Assembly: GCA_011109175.1 (NCBI GenBank)
Contig: RDEW01000031.1
Span: forward strand, 264,006-291,621
Length of the DNA stretch: 27,616 bases
Direction: 5' to 3'
DNA from: Dicyema japonicum
Taxonomy: Eukaryota; Dicyemida; Rhombozoa; Dicyemidae
The translations under genes were made by a program, and so were the position numbers. Of this stretch, positions 1 to 8,605 are shown piece by piece (the first letter of the stretch is position 1; each line of letters begins with the position of its first letter). The notes beneath the pieces are model-generated. The model was not told the origin of the DNA, made no database searches, and saw only the letters and a list, made by a program, of their open reading frames with translations.

Positions 1-393
1 ACATCCAACCCACCATGAGCCTCCTCTACGAAATCCTTCTTAGATACCTTTAAAACTTGTTAGATATGCGCTCACGACGTGTCCAATGTGAACAGGAACA
101 CTCGACACAGAATTTTTTGATTACTTAGTTAGCTGAACAAATTTTTTCCGTTTAATTAAGAAATCCCGCGGCGATAACTAGTAGTAAGGTCTCATCAAGT
201 CCTGCGGACGAACACAGTCCTTTTGCTCAAAGTGATCTCTCTCGTTTTCTTAAAAACTATCTGAAGTCGCTCATAAAAATAATTCTCTTCTGTAGGAAAC
301 GAAGCATTCCGTTATTATTTTCTGGCCTATATAAACGCATATTACTGCGTTCATAAATGCTACATTTTGGTAAGGCAGAATATTAACCAGTAA
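1..393. other. Non-coding flank upstream of the SLC17-like gene
   Basis: No recognisable coding segment was found on either strand. The first exon of the transporter at 394 lacks a clear start codon, so an upstream exon may lie here. An ATG at 357 followed by a GT...AG stretch (370-390, 21 nt) is a candidate, but its phase does not join correctly to the reading frame that begins at 394. Confidence 0.4.
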
Positions 394-1912
394 GAAATTT
401 CCAAAGGAAATTTATTCACGGCACTCACTGGATTCATGTGTATTTTAATAACGGAGAGTCAAAGACACTGCTTCAGCATAACGTTGGCCTTTATTTCAAC
501 TGTTGATCCAATAAATCCTCACAGGGTATTAAATCTGGTCATTTTGAATAGAGAGATATTATTTTTTCAAATGTGGAGAGGGGATCTGTTTTGATGGCTT
601 TCTATTTAGGACACAGCCTCACTCAAGTAATCGGTCTTTATCTGTCTTATATATACGGACCAAAATTCATGATTCTAATAATGACCATACAGTCCACGTT
701 GATTTTTATCATACTTCCATCAGCCTTGAAAGGGTCCAACTATGCAGTTGAATTCGCTAGATTCCTTATGGGAGTTGTTCAGGTTCAATAATGTCTAAAA
801 AGCAAATAGGGGGAAATTTTGTCTTCTCTGTATTTGTTTATTCAAAATTGGACTCCACCAGATAAAAAAAACAAAATAATAAAATTGACATCGTCAGGTT
901 TTCTGTCGGTTAATGGTTAGGCTCATATTTTGGAATATTTCTTAGCTAATTATAGTGGCATCCAATTCATATAAAAATGGACTATGGAACAGCCGTTTTA
1001 CATTTTTGTCTTTTTTATCAGCATCCTAGGTGGCATTGAGGTGCTCTGCTGTGTCTTACTCATGATATTTATAACTGATTTTCCCGTAGACAACACGTGG
1101 ATCTTACTGAATGAGAAGGAGCATTTGAATAGAGAAGTGAAGGAATTAAAAGATTACAGTGTATGAACAATCTAAGCTACCTTTAGTTACTGGATATACC
1201 AATCAAGAAAAATTTGACTTCAGCGCCAATTTTGGCAGTGGCCGGTGTTCAAATCTGTGGAAATTTAAGTTTGGTGCTGATATGCACATATATTCCATTC
1301 ATGATTGATGGTCTTTACCACAACACACAAAAATGTTGATTATGTCGTTATTTCAGCAAATTCTGTTTTCCTTCTTGCCCATCTTTATATGTTTGGGGGA
1401 TTTCGTTGGAACTCCTTTTTGCGATTTACTCGTAAAAAAGAAAATCTTGACGAAGCTGAAAGCTGTCAAATTTTCGCCATAATCGGTTGAGATCAATGTT
1501 CTCAAGTAGGTCTCATACCTTCTGGATTGTTCTTACTTTTCGCTTCTATCACATCAAACTCAATTTTTGGGGGATTCTTAATTCTAATAGCTTGTTTTTG
1601 TGTTGGAATCTGTAGTTCAATAACATTCTCAAACATTGAAGATATTGACAGGAATCACAGTGAGTACATTACGGGAGTTGTGAACAGCTTTGGATCACTT
1701 TTTTTATATATGTCACTTCAGTGATAGTCACACCCATAGTAATTTGAATTTGAGTGTTTTAGAGGACTGGAATTCAATGGTTATACACATTCGTGCTTCT
1801 GGTTAGCATACAATTTATTTGCGGGGTGATCTTCGTTATCTTTGCTAGATGCTCACCGATAACCATCCAAAGACCATCACCCACTTACAAACCAATTTTA
1901 ATTCAATCATAA
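394..1912 (+). CDS. SLC17-type (sialin/phosphate/vesicular anion) MFS transporter, intron-rich, possibly broken
   Basis: Conceptual splicing gives a polytopic membrane protein of the SLC17 family, which moves organic or inorganic anions across plasma, lysosomal or vesicle membranes. Exons read 394-525, 552-782, 810-897, 921-1160, 1187-1334, 1357-1485, 1510-1738 and 1763-1912. Introns are 526-551, 783-809, 898-920, 1161-1186, 1335-1356, 1486-1509 and 1739-1762 (22-27 nt, all GT...AG and joining in phase). Family landmarks in order are GFMCILITESQRHCFSITLAF (TM1 region), AFYLGHSLTQVIGLYLSYIYG (motif-A-like), RFLMGVVQ-GE, WTPPDKKNK, SSGSYFG, EQPFYIF, IPIKKNLTSAPILAV and a late GVVNSFGSL segment. 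The start is unresolved. Two problems remain: a frame break at about 947 with TAA at 972-974, and a seven-T run (1699-1705) one base short for an open frame. Either this is a recent pseudogene or these are sequence errors. The family call is by motif recognition; the substrate is unknown. Confidence 0.72.
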
Positions 1913-2080
1913 ATTAATATTAAAATTATTCATTTATTTATTTTAAATATTATAAACGAGCTTTCCATGTCACGTGTGACCTTTTTGAATTTGTTTATTA
2001 ACGCACCATCTCACGTGATAAGAATTTTGGCATATCTCATAAATAAACAAAATTGTTTCAAGACCACGGATAAAACTAAA

Positions 2081-2320
2081 CTAACTAATTCCTTGATCCT
2101 GACGCGTTCCAGCAAGACCTTCCCTCAAGAACAGTGATCCAGAGGGCGTCGTCCGTGGAGTTGAGGTCGATTTCAGAACTCTTTGACAGGGAACGAAATT
2201 GTCCCCCATAAATGAATAGTTGGATCCTTTTGAATGCCGACCAGGCATTGGTCTTCTTTTTATAAGCTGGATTCAATGACGCCATCAGAGGTAAGAAAGG
2301 ATATTTTCTAATTAAGTGAT
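2081..2320 (-). repeat. Dispersed repeat, copy 1 (with open frame 2085-2333)
   Basis: This segment resembles 21190-21350 and, over its first part, 17891-17935. All three contain a block like CTAACTAATTCCTTGATCCTG followed by an acgcgttcc/ctcgttct-like stretch. Copies 1 and 3 also share a distal block ending near aatgacgcca. On the minus strand copies 1 and 3 give related peptides (ASLNPAYKKKTNAWSAFKR versus ASLDPPHEETSNAWLASRR), and all three have an LLERVRIKELV-like peptide. That suggests the terminal coding part of an unidentified mobile or multicopy gene. I do not recognise the protein. Confidence 0.4.
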
Positions 2321-2740
2321 CCCATTTTCTCATGCTTTGCTGAGATTACGGTTAGAATTTAGATTTTCAATACTAGAGATTTTCTTTGGCTCATGACACA
2401 GATTAAACTAGAGGTTTTTCATTTTTTTGTAAAAGCTAACAAAATATAACCATCGATCCACTTTATCGATTTCAAGAGAACTACAATGCTGCATTCTCAT
2501 GTCGTTCGTTATAGAGGATGTAAGGTCTTCTGGTAGATTTATTTAATATCCCATCTCTTGAGAGACAGATTTTTGTGCCTGAGATTAATGATAATCTATT
2601 ATGACTAAAATGAGAACAATTAAATAAAATAAGTGTCCGAGGTTTTTTGTTTTGGTGTACCTGACCTAGCTGTAAAACTAGGTTTTCTTACAACAACCAC
2701 ATTTACTTTTTTCCTAATGGCTGTTGATTTCAAGTTTTAA
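2321..2740. other. AT-rich stretch, no firm feature
   Basis: No confident gene. On the minus strand around 2470-2530 a short peptide faintly resembles dynein AAA5 (HENAAL against a family STENA motif). It could be a continuation of the neighbouring dynein pseudogene, but it is too weak to annotate as such. Confidence 0.25.
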
Positions 2741-3240
2741 AGAGTTGAGACCTCCTCCATATACTAAAGGCTTCTAGTCACCTAATGACATCTTAGATTA
2801 AATCAACATGCGTCACTTAGTGATATTGTCTACATACAGTTATTATCACTTGATATAGTCGATTAGCTTGGCTGAGGATAGACTAACTCGACTCTTGTGA
2901 TTCGGTGGTAGAGGCTTTGTCACCACACTCAGCACCCATTACTTGGATTAGTTTGTTCCAGTCTTTTCTTTATGGTCAATTTAACTTCCNGAGAGTTGAG
3001 ACCTCCTCCATATACTAAAGGCTTCTAGTCACCTAATGACATCATAGACTAAATCAACATGCGTCACTTAGTGATATTGTCTACATACAGTTATTATCAC
3101 TTGATATAGTCGATTAGCTTGGCTGAGGATAGACTAACTCGACTCTTGTGATTCGGTGGTAGAGACTTTGTCACAACACTCAGCACCCATTACTTGGATT
3201 AGTTTGTTCCAGTTTTTTCTTTAAGGTCAATTTAACTTCC
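2741..3240. repeat. Two near-identical 249-bp copies around a single N (2990)
   Basis: Copy 1 is 2741-2989 and copy 2 is 2992-3240, offset 251 nt, differing at only a handful of positions. The only N is at the junction. The pattern is what a scaffolder leaves when two overlapping contig ends (possibly two haplotypes) are joined without merging. A genuine tandem duplication is the alternative. The high-coordinate end of each copy encodes, on the minus strand, the dynein stalk-start peptide KKLEQTNPSNG or its variant. Confidence 0.75.
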
Positions 3241-4915
3241 TTCAGATCATATATTACTTATGAGGTACTTTTAAGTTTTTAATGCCCATTTTCCATGTGG
3301 TGATACTTCAGTAAGGCCTGGTATAACTTTATCTACTCTAAGAATTAGTTGGGAGTTGTATATCTTTTCTCTTTGGCTAAATCTTGTTGGCTGGTTTCAT
3401 TAACAGATTTGTCGACAAATGACCTGAGTTTTGAGACATTCTCCGCCAATTAATTCGTCAAAAACTCGTCCTCACTTAGGAGTCTGTAACTGACGGAAAT
3501 CATGACATCTTCCGGCCATTCTTGGACCCTCAACTTATTCCCGAGTGGAGAAGAGCACAGTATAGTCTATTTCACTAATTCCACGTGCTCAACTTTAAGA
3601 TTCTTTTAACCATCCTAACGATCTTGTTCCAGCAGTTTTTTCTTGTGTCCATAATTACTGTTAATTTGCATTCATTGCGGACTCCAAAGATGGCTGTCTC
3701 GTATTCATCGTTTGTAAAGAGATCTGGAATCTTTCAAGTCGACAGTAGATTGTTAATCAAAACCAGGAACTGTTCTTCTATGATCTAAGAGTCTAGTTTA
3801 TTTGTCTACCTGAGCAGCAGTCAGTAAAAAATTGTGGGGTCGTTTTTAATACTACATCTCTGGTAAAGCTGAACAGACATAGTTTAAGTTGGCTATCTAC
3901 CTCTGCCATGTTAATGTGGTCATCAAAGTAAATAAGTCTCTTAAACCCAGGAGGTTTATATTTCCATCCAGCCTTCTTTTCCAGGGGCTTTTCCGAAGTA
4001 GTGTGAAATTTGAACAGAACATTTGCCACGAAAAAGTCGCCAGAGAGTTCTCTCAGTTTATCCCGCAAACAACTCTCTTCCCGGTCCCGGCAGCTTCAAT
4101 ATCGAATCTTCATCAATTCGTTGAGGAACCTCAGAATTCTAACTGTTTTCTGCATTTGAACCTGAAGAGTTGGGTCAGAATCAAATTCAAAGTTTGGAAT
4201 AAACTTACTCCAAGGCTCATATTTTCTGGTCTTATTGTCAATGAAGTAGTCGAACAGAATTCCTGTCGTTAGGAACTTAAATTTCTTGGACTACCACTTT
4301 GAAAATTCGACTCGGTAGTCAGTAAGCTATTCACATATATCTCAGTCATGCTTGATCCTGGAACAGATAACTTCAAAACGCCCAGACGCAAGAAAACAGA
4401 GTATATCTCGTAGAGTTCTTTTGAACAGTCCAGGGTGGTGTTCTCGGGGGTCAGCATAATTTCCAGTAAGCTGCAAAGCATTTAAAGGATCAATTTGAAG
4501 TTGAACCTGGACGGGTGCAATATCCGAGATTGTGGTTATCTTTTTGAATCGGGTCCTCAGTGTTTCCAAATAATTTGGGACCAATTTGATAACAGAGTTG
4601 CCTTTTCAAACTGCACCTCTCTAGCCTCGGTCAAACTGTTCACATTAGGAGACCACCCCACGTCACCGGGGTTAATAAAATGAATTTCAGCTCTTGAGAC
4701 AGTCTGGGGGTTGTGGTTAAAAATTTCAAAAATCATTCGCATTGAAAGTTTTAATGAAATTTTCTCATTGCTGGGAAAAGATAACACCTAAAATATGGTC
4801 AATGATCACTTTGTTATGATCCATTACAATATTCAGGGATTCGATTCACATTGGATCAATACCACAATCAAGGATAATCCACTTTCGTCGTTTCTTCTTG
4901 AATTTGATAAATTTT
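3190..4915 (-). pseudogene. Axonemal dynein heavy chain (beta/DNAH9-11-17 type) fragment, decayed
   Basis: Read from high to low coordinates this is a dynein heavy chain from AAA2 to the stalk. AAA2 is recognised by KWIILDCGIDPM-stop-IESLN, NKVLSFPSNEKISL and FINPGDVGWSPNVNS. Then come LETLRTRFKKITTISDIAPVQ, CSKELYEIYSVF, DYRVEFSKW, FDYFIDNKTRKYEPWSKF, a damaged AAA3 Walker A (AAGTGK), [19 protein letters not shown] with IYFDDHINM, an AAA4 part (QFLVLINNLLST-stop-KIPDLF), a DTRKNCW block, EWPEDVMISVS, and the pre-stalk helix (DKSVNETSQQDLAKEKRY, IKLYQALLK). A large deletion joins AAA3 directly to AAA4 near 3890. Intron-like gaps are 4788-4809 (22 nt, GT-AG) and 4327-4351 (25 nt, GC-AG). Stops replace conserved W, G, Q and others, and several frameshifts occur. 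It is not functional as assembled. The intact gene would act in the axoneme of motile cilia. Confidence 0.85.
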
Positions 4916-4957
4916 AAGACTAAATTTAATTAATGACAAAATAGAATAAACGAATGG

Positions 4958-5095
4958 TCAAACAACGGCCACCCTGACTGGGTGACTATTCCCTCTCAAG
5001 ATGGTCAGCGAGATTTGCTCAAATAACCAGCTGAACTCACGGGGATCTCCTGTTCGTGCAGAAATCCGATTTTTCAGATTCTAGGAAAGAATCGT
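4958..5095 (-). mobile_element. R2-like retrotransposon, 3'-terminal stub (copy 3)
   Basis: The minus strand encodes the extreme C-terminus of the R2-like element at 13604-16530: peptide TGDPREFSWLFEQISLTIL followed by RGNSHPVRVAVV and a stop at 4958-4960. The match is TGDLRERRWLFERISLAIL and RGNSHAVRAATT at 13604-13700. Only about 45 codons remain, as expected for a 5'-truncated non-LTR insertion. It lies just upstream of the first recognisable dynein exon and may have interrupted that gene. Confidence 0.75.
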
Positions 5096-5118
5096 AATAA
5101 TTTGAGTATCTGTGTCAT

Positions 5119-5500
5119 AGGTAAGACTTCATCTTCTTTATACTGTAATAATCTATATAAACGTTCATCCGATATTTATGAAGGATAATCCACTCAGTTA
5201 AAAATCTTGAATGGAGCATGTTTGGTGGTCTCGTGATTGGTAATATTGTGACTGAATACAATATCTCCCAGACTGGATAGATATTTTTCCAGAGTTCCTT
5301 TAGTAGAAGAAACGGATGATAACCACATCGCTGAAATAAATTATTCCCTAATCCTATTTAATTGAATTACTAGACTATATTGTCTTCGAAAACCTGCAAT
5401 AGGGCAAGTCTCCAAATGCGCTGTTTACTCTTTCTTGAAAGCGACGCATCAAGATATCCATTTTCTATATATTCGATTATCTGACGCAACTCATCCATGC
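5119..5500 (-). other. Unrecognised two-exon coding candidate
   Basis: A minus-strand ATG opens MDELRQIIEYIENGYLDASL followed by SRKSKQRIWRLALLQ. A GT stretch follows directly and a second open segment of about 70 codons lies below about 5342. A single 62-nt intron would keep the frame open to a stop near 5119. Shorter GT...AG choices give a different open frame ending in KHAPFKIFN. I do not recognise either product. The charged, helix-like N-terminus is protein-like, but homology is not established. Confidence 0.25.
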
Positions 5501-6176
5501 TCAACTATAAGCTTAAAATCATATGAAGAAATAAAATAATTTTTTTTATATTTAAATATTAATAAAGTTTTTTTGTTAATTATCAATAATAAAATATCAT
5601 TAAAATGACACTCTATTCATATTGACTGGTTTTTTGTTACTTTATATTTTGAAAATATTAACGATTTCAAGTAATAATTAAACCATTCAACTCAGAATAA
5701 TCTAAATTATCCAAAGAACTAATTTTTATTTTGATTGGTTCTAGTTGAGTTCCACGTAAGGCGGAGTTTAACGTAGGGACGGTGAAATTACTAGTTAATT
5801 ATAGCATTTTAATAAAATTACTAAAGGTACCCAGTATATTTGATCACGAATAATACCAGATCGTTTCCGAATATTTATTCTACTTGTTCTCTTCTAACAA
5901 GACCACTTTGCTGCTTTAAGGCAAACCATAGAATGCCCTTTTTACAATATTTTTCCTGGGGAAAAATTTAATAGTATCTTTTATTTGAGGAAGAAAAGAT
6001 TAATTTTTCCACATTAATAATACTCACGACAAAGTATTTTCGTAGATTAAAAATTAAAAAAATTTAAAATTATTCGTAAGCGAATAAAAATTGATTTTAA
6101 CTAAAAATTTATTTTTTAATGGAAAACAATTTATTGCGACACAAAACAATCAAAATAATCCAGCTGAAAGAATAGA
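5501..6176. other. AT-rich non-coding stretch
   Basis: Very AT-rich on both strands with A/T homopolymers. No open frame or homology was recognised. Confidence 0.5.
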
Positions 6177-6410
6177 ATGACTGTTTCTCATGACAACTGC
6201 CAGAGATATCCTTTGGAACATCCATTCGATTTCCCGACGCTCGTGTCTGACTTTCGAACTCATGACCCAAGGGATCTTAGAAAAAAGACCGTCTTGGGAC
6301 CAAAGACTTCACTTGTCCCGACAACAATGGGCCCACTAAAAAATTATCATGTATTGATTTTGTTGGAAGAAAGTGGCGATCATCAACTAAATAAAAACCA
6401 AAATTATTAA
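6177..6410 (+). other. Isolated 77-codon open frame, unrecognised
   Basis: The sequence is open from ATG to TAA in otherwise AT-rich DNA. The peptide is hydrophilic (HPFDFPTLVSDFRTHDPRDL) and matches no family I know. Its last part lies in the duplicated segment at 6332. It may be a remnant of a mobile element or a chance frame. Confidence 0.2.
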
Positions 6411-6664
6411 TTAATTTTAACGTTATTATGGGTAAGGATAAAATATTGTTAAGGGTGAAAATACTTTCATAAGGGCGATACGAAAAAAAATGTTAAGNCC
6501 CACTAAAAAATTATCATGTATTGATTTTGTTGGAAGAAAGTGGCGATCATCAACTAAATAAAAACCAAAATTATTAATTAATTTTAACGTTATTATGGAT
6601 AAGGATAAAATATTGTTAAGGGTGAAAATATTTTCATAAGGGCGATACGAAAAAAAATGTTTAG
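6332..6664. repeat. Two near-identical 166-bp copies around a single N (6498)
   Basis: Copy 1 (6332-6497) and copy 2 (6499-6664) differ at very few positions and are separated by one N. As at 2990, this is best explained by unmerged overlapping contig ends. No coding content is evident. Confidence 0.75.
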
Positions 6665-6672
6665 GATTATCG

Positions 6673-6680
6673 CCCTAGAC
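6673..6680. repeat. hAT target-site duplication, left copy
   Basis: CCCTAGAC, identical to 7519-7526 across the element at 6681-7518. Confidence 0.8.
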
Positions 6681-7518
6681 CAGGGGTCGGCTACCTTCTA
6701 AGCCAAAAAGCCAATTTTTGGTTTTTTTGGTAATTAAAAAAATTGAAGAGCAACCTTTTAAAATAATAAAAATAACAAAATTATATTTAATCAAATTAAT
6801 AATATAATTGACCCTGCATTTCCTTCGCCAATAGTGTTATGTCTGGCCTGTGACTTGTCAGTTTGAACTTAGATATCTTACTAGTTCTATTCGCAATTGT
6901 TTTTGCAGATAACTGTGTATTTTTAATTTGATTTAAAATCTTTTTTATTCGTACAATTTTGGAATAATTGTTGTGACTATTTTAGAAAACAAGATTTGAT
7001 GTATTGACCATCCGCGAATAATTTTCCGCATTTTGCAATCTCATGACTGACGGTGAAGCTTCTAATATCATTAGTCCTGGCAGACTGTTTCCAATAATTA
7101 AATGTTGAACTTTCAATTTTAATATTGGATATTTCCTTTAAAATTCACCGTGCTTTGAATTAGTGTCTATTCAGATTTGACTTTTTGTTCTGGTTGAATG
7201 TTTCGTGGCAAAAAAGACAATTTGGAAGGTGATCTGATATGATGGCAAAAATCTCAGTCTATTGAAGTCTAAAAAGACGTTTTCTATCCGTTTTTTACTA
7301 ATTTTCTTATTTATAGACATAATTGAAGAGTCAAACAGAATTTATGATTAAACGAGTAAGATTTTTAAAATAAAAATATGCAAAAATTGTTATAATTTTA
7401 ATAAATAAAAAACATTTTGGAAGAAGAACACTATCTTGAGAATGTTTTTAGTGGGATGTAAGTATTCAATTTCAATAAGAGTCACATAAAAAACTCAAGC
7501 CACAGTTGCCGACTCCTG
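6681..7518 (-). mobile_element. hAT DNA transposon, 838 bp, both ends and 8-bp target duplication
   Basis: The left end begins CAGGGGTCGGCTACC and the right end is GTTGCCGACTCCTG, an imperfect inverted repeat typical of hAT elements. The 8-mer CCCTAGAC occurs immediately outside both ends (6673-6680 and 7519-7526), a perfect target-site duplication with TA at its centre, as described for Buster-type hATs. Inside, the minus strand carries a decayed transposase N-terminus: a zinc-finger-like NCLFCHETFNQNKKSNLNRH (about 7245-7160), then EIAKCGKLFADGQYIKSCFLK (about 7050-6985), which resembles the GTF2IRD2/SCAND3-type conserved block, then a weaker TIANRTSKIS. Stops and the lack of a catalytic domain make it non-autonomous. 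It has split the R2-like fragment to its right. Confidence 0.8.
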
Positions 7519-7526
7519 CCCTAGAC
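7519..7526. repeat. hAT target-site duplication, right copy
   Basis: CCCTAGAC, identical to 6673-6680. Confidence 0.8.
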
Positions 7527-7985
7527 GACTCAAGAATTCCAGTGTTGCAGGCTAGAGAACCAGACGTTTCAACGGCGAATGGACAAATAAAAAAATCCTT
7601 GGGTAGGACCGCGTATATTTCCCGTTTCAATCTCTCGGCCTTCTCAACGGCAGAACAGGCTCTGGATAGGTTGCAAAATGAAGACGTCACAGACAAGAGG
7701 TTTCCTGGCTTCAAAGGGGAAGATGGTCATCCCATCTGGTCGTTATCCGTCACGGCTGCAAAGATCGACTGGTTCGAGCATGGAAGGGTGTCCAGCGGCG
7801 TCCAAAGCTCACGTAACGACTTCGTTCAAAGTCACATATCTAGCAGATCTGCCTACACTTTTCCTGCAGGAGAGGGGTGTAGGCCAAAACACATATATAC
7901 TTAGACTGTCGACAAGTCGTACATATATCCATGCATTTCATACACATACGCCTAGGGTCCATTTGGCATATTTTGTGGAAACTAA
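7527..7985 (-). mobile_element. R2-like retrotransposon 3' fragment (copy 2), cut by the hAT insertion
   Basis: The DNA is clearly related to 13750-14190. On the minus strand, frames shifted relative to one another encode the endonuclease-like C-terminus: a GMTIFPFEAGKPLVWDV-like block, then SRACSAVEKAERLKREIYAV, then FFICPFAVETSGS. This copy keeps GGT (Gly) and TGC (Cys) codons where the copy at 13604 has TGA, so it is useful for judging those stops. Frameshifts and stops show it is dead. The lower-coordinate end is interrupted by the hAT element at 7518. Confidence 0.75.
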
Positions 7986-8240
7986 AGCTAACCAGAAAAG
8001 GGAATTCAGAGTTTAAGGAAGATTGACTTCTAGGAAGGTTTTCTCTCCAGTGTTTCTGGAATCTCTAATCCGTAAGAACCGAGGAGCGTTCCTGTTCAAC
8101 TACGAGGATCCGGTTATACCTCCGTAACGTGCTTGTGTATGCTCAGTTCCATATCTCTCCTACTATACTAAGGTGGTGCTATGGGATCGATCCACCTGTC
8201 TTAGATGATGCCCATTCGATTGAAGAGATTCCTTGATGTT
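7986..8240. other. No recognised feature
   Basis: Moderate GC, no homology seen on either strand. It may contain flanking parts of the R2-like fragment. Confidence 0.35.
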
Positions 8241-8536
8241 TAACGCCCTTTTTGCAGATTCTAGATGGATTTGTGTTTAATATTGGAAGATGTCTGCTTC
8301 TGCGACCACAGAAACTGGATTCTCGTATAAATATCACAATTTTCTGTAAAAACGATTAATTCTAGGAAAGTTATGGATATATTATTTTTTAACTCCCTTT
8401 TTGCAGATTCTAGATGGATTTGTGTTTAATATTGGAAGATGTCTGCTTCTGCGACCATGGAAACTGGATTTTCGTATAAATATCACAATTTTCTGTAAAA
8501 ACGATTAATTCTAGGAAAGTTATGGATATATTATTT
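8241..8536. repeat. 149-bp tandem duplication
   Basis: Unit 1 is 8241-8389 and unit 2 is 8390-8536, with only a few substitutions (for example ccacagaaac versus ccatggaaac). No N lies at the junction, so this is more likely a real duplication than the N-linked copies elsewhere. It sits about 70 bp upstream of the ornithine aminotransferase start codon. Confidence 0.8.
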
Positions 8537-8605
8537 AATAGACACATTCTCGGTTCGGCCTATATAAAGCAAATTATGTTGGTTTTATTATCCGAGCTGA
8601 AAAAA

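Noticed and set aside
2870-2945. tRNA-like or structured RNA in the 2741 repeat (short palindromes, cggtggtag)
   Set aside because: No cloverleaf with a T-arm could be formed, and part of the segment is dynein coding sequence on the minus strand.
3889-4272. Plus-strand 127-codon frame
   Set aside because: Antisense to recognisable dynein peptides on the minus strand.
7506-8016. Plus-strand frames of 112-132 codons
   Set aside because: Antisense to the R2-like fragment, which explains the sequence.
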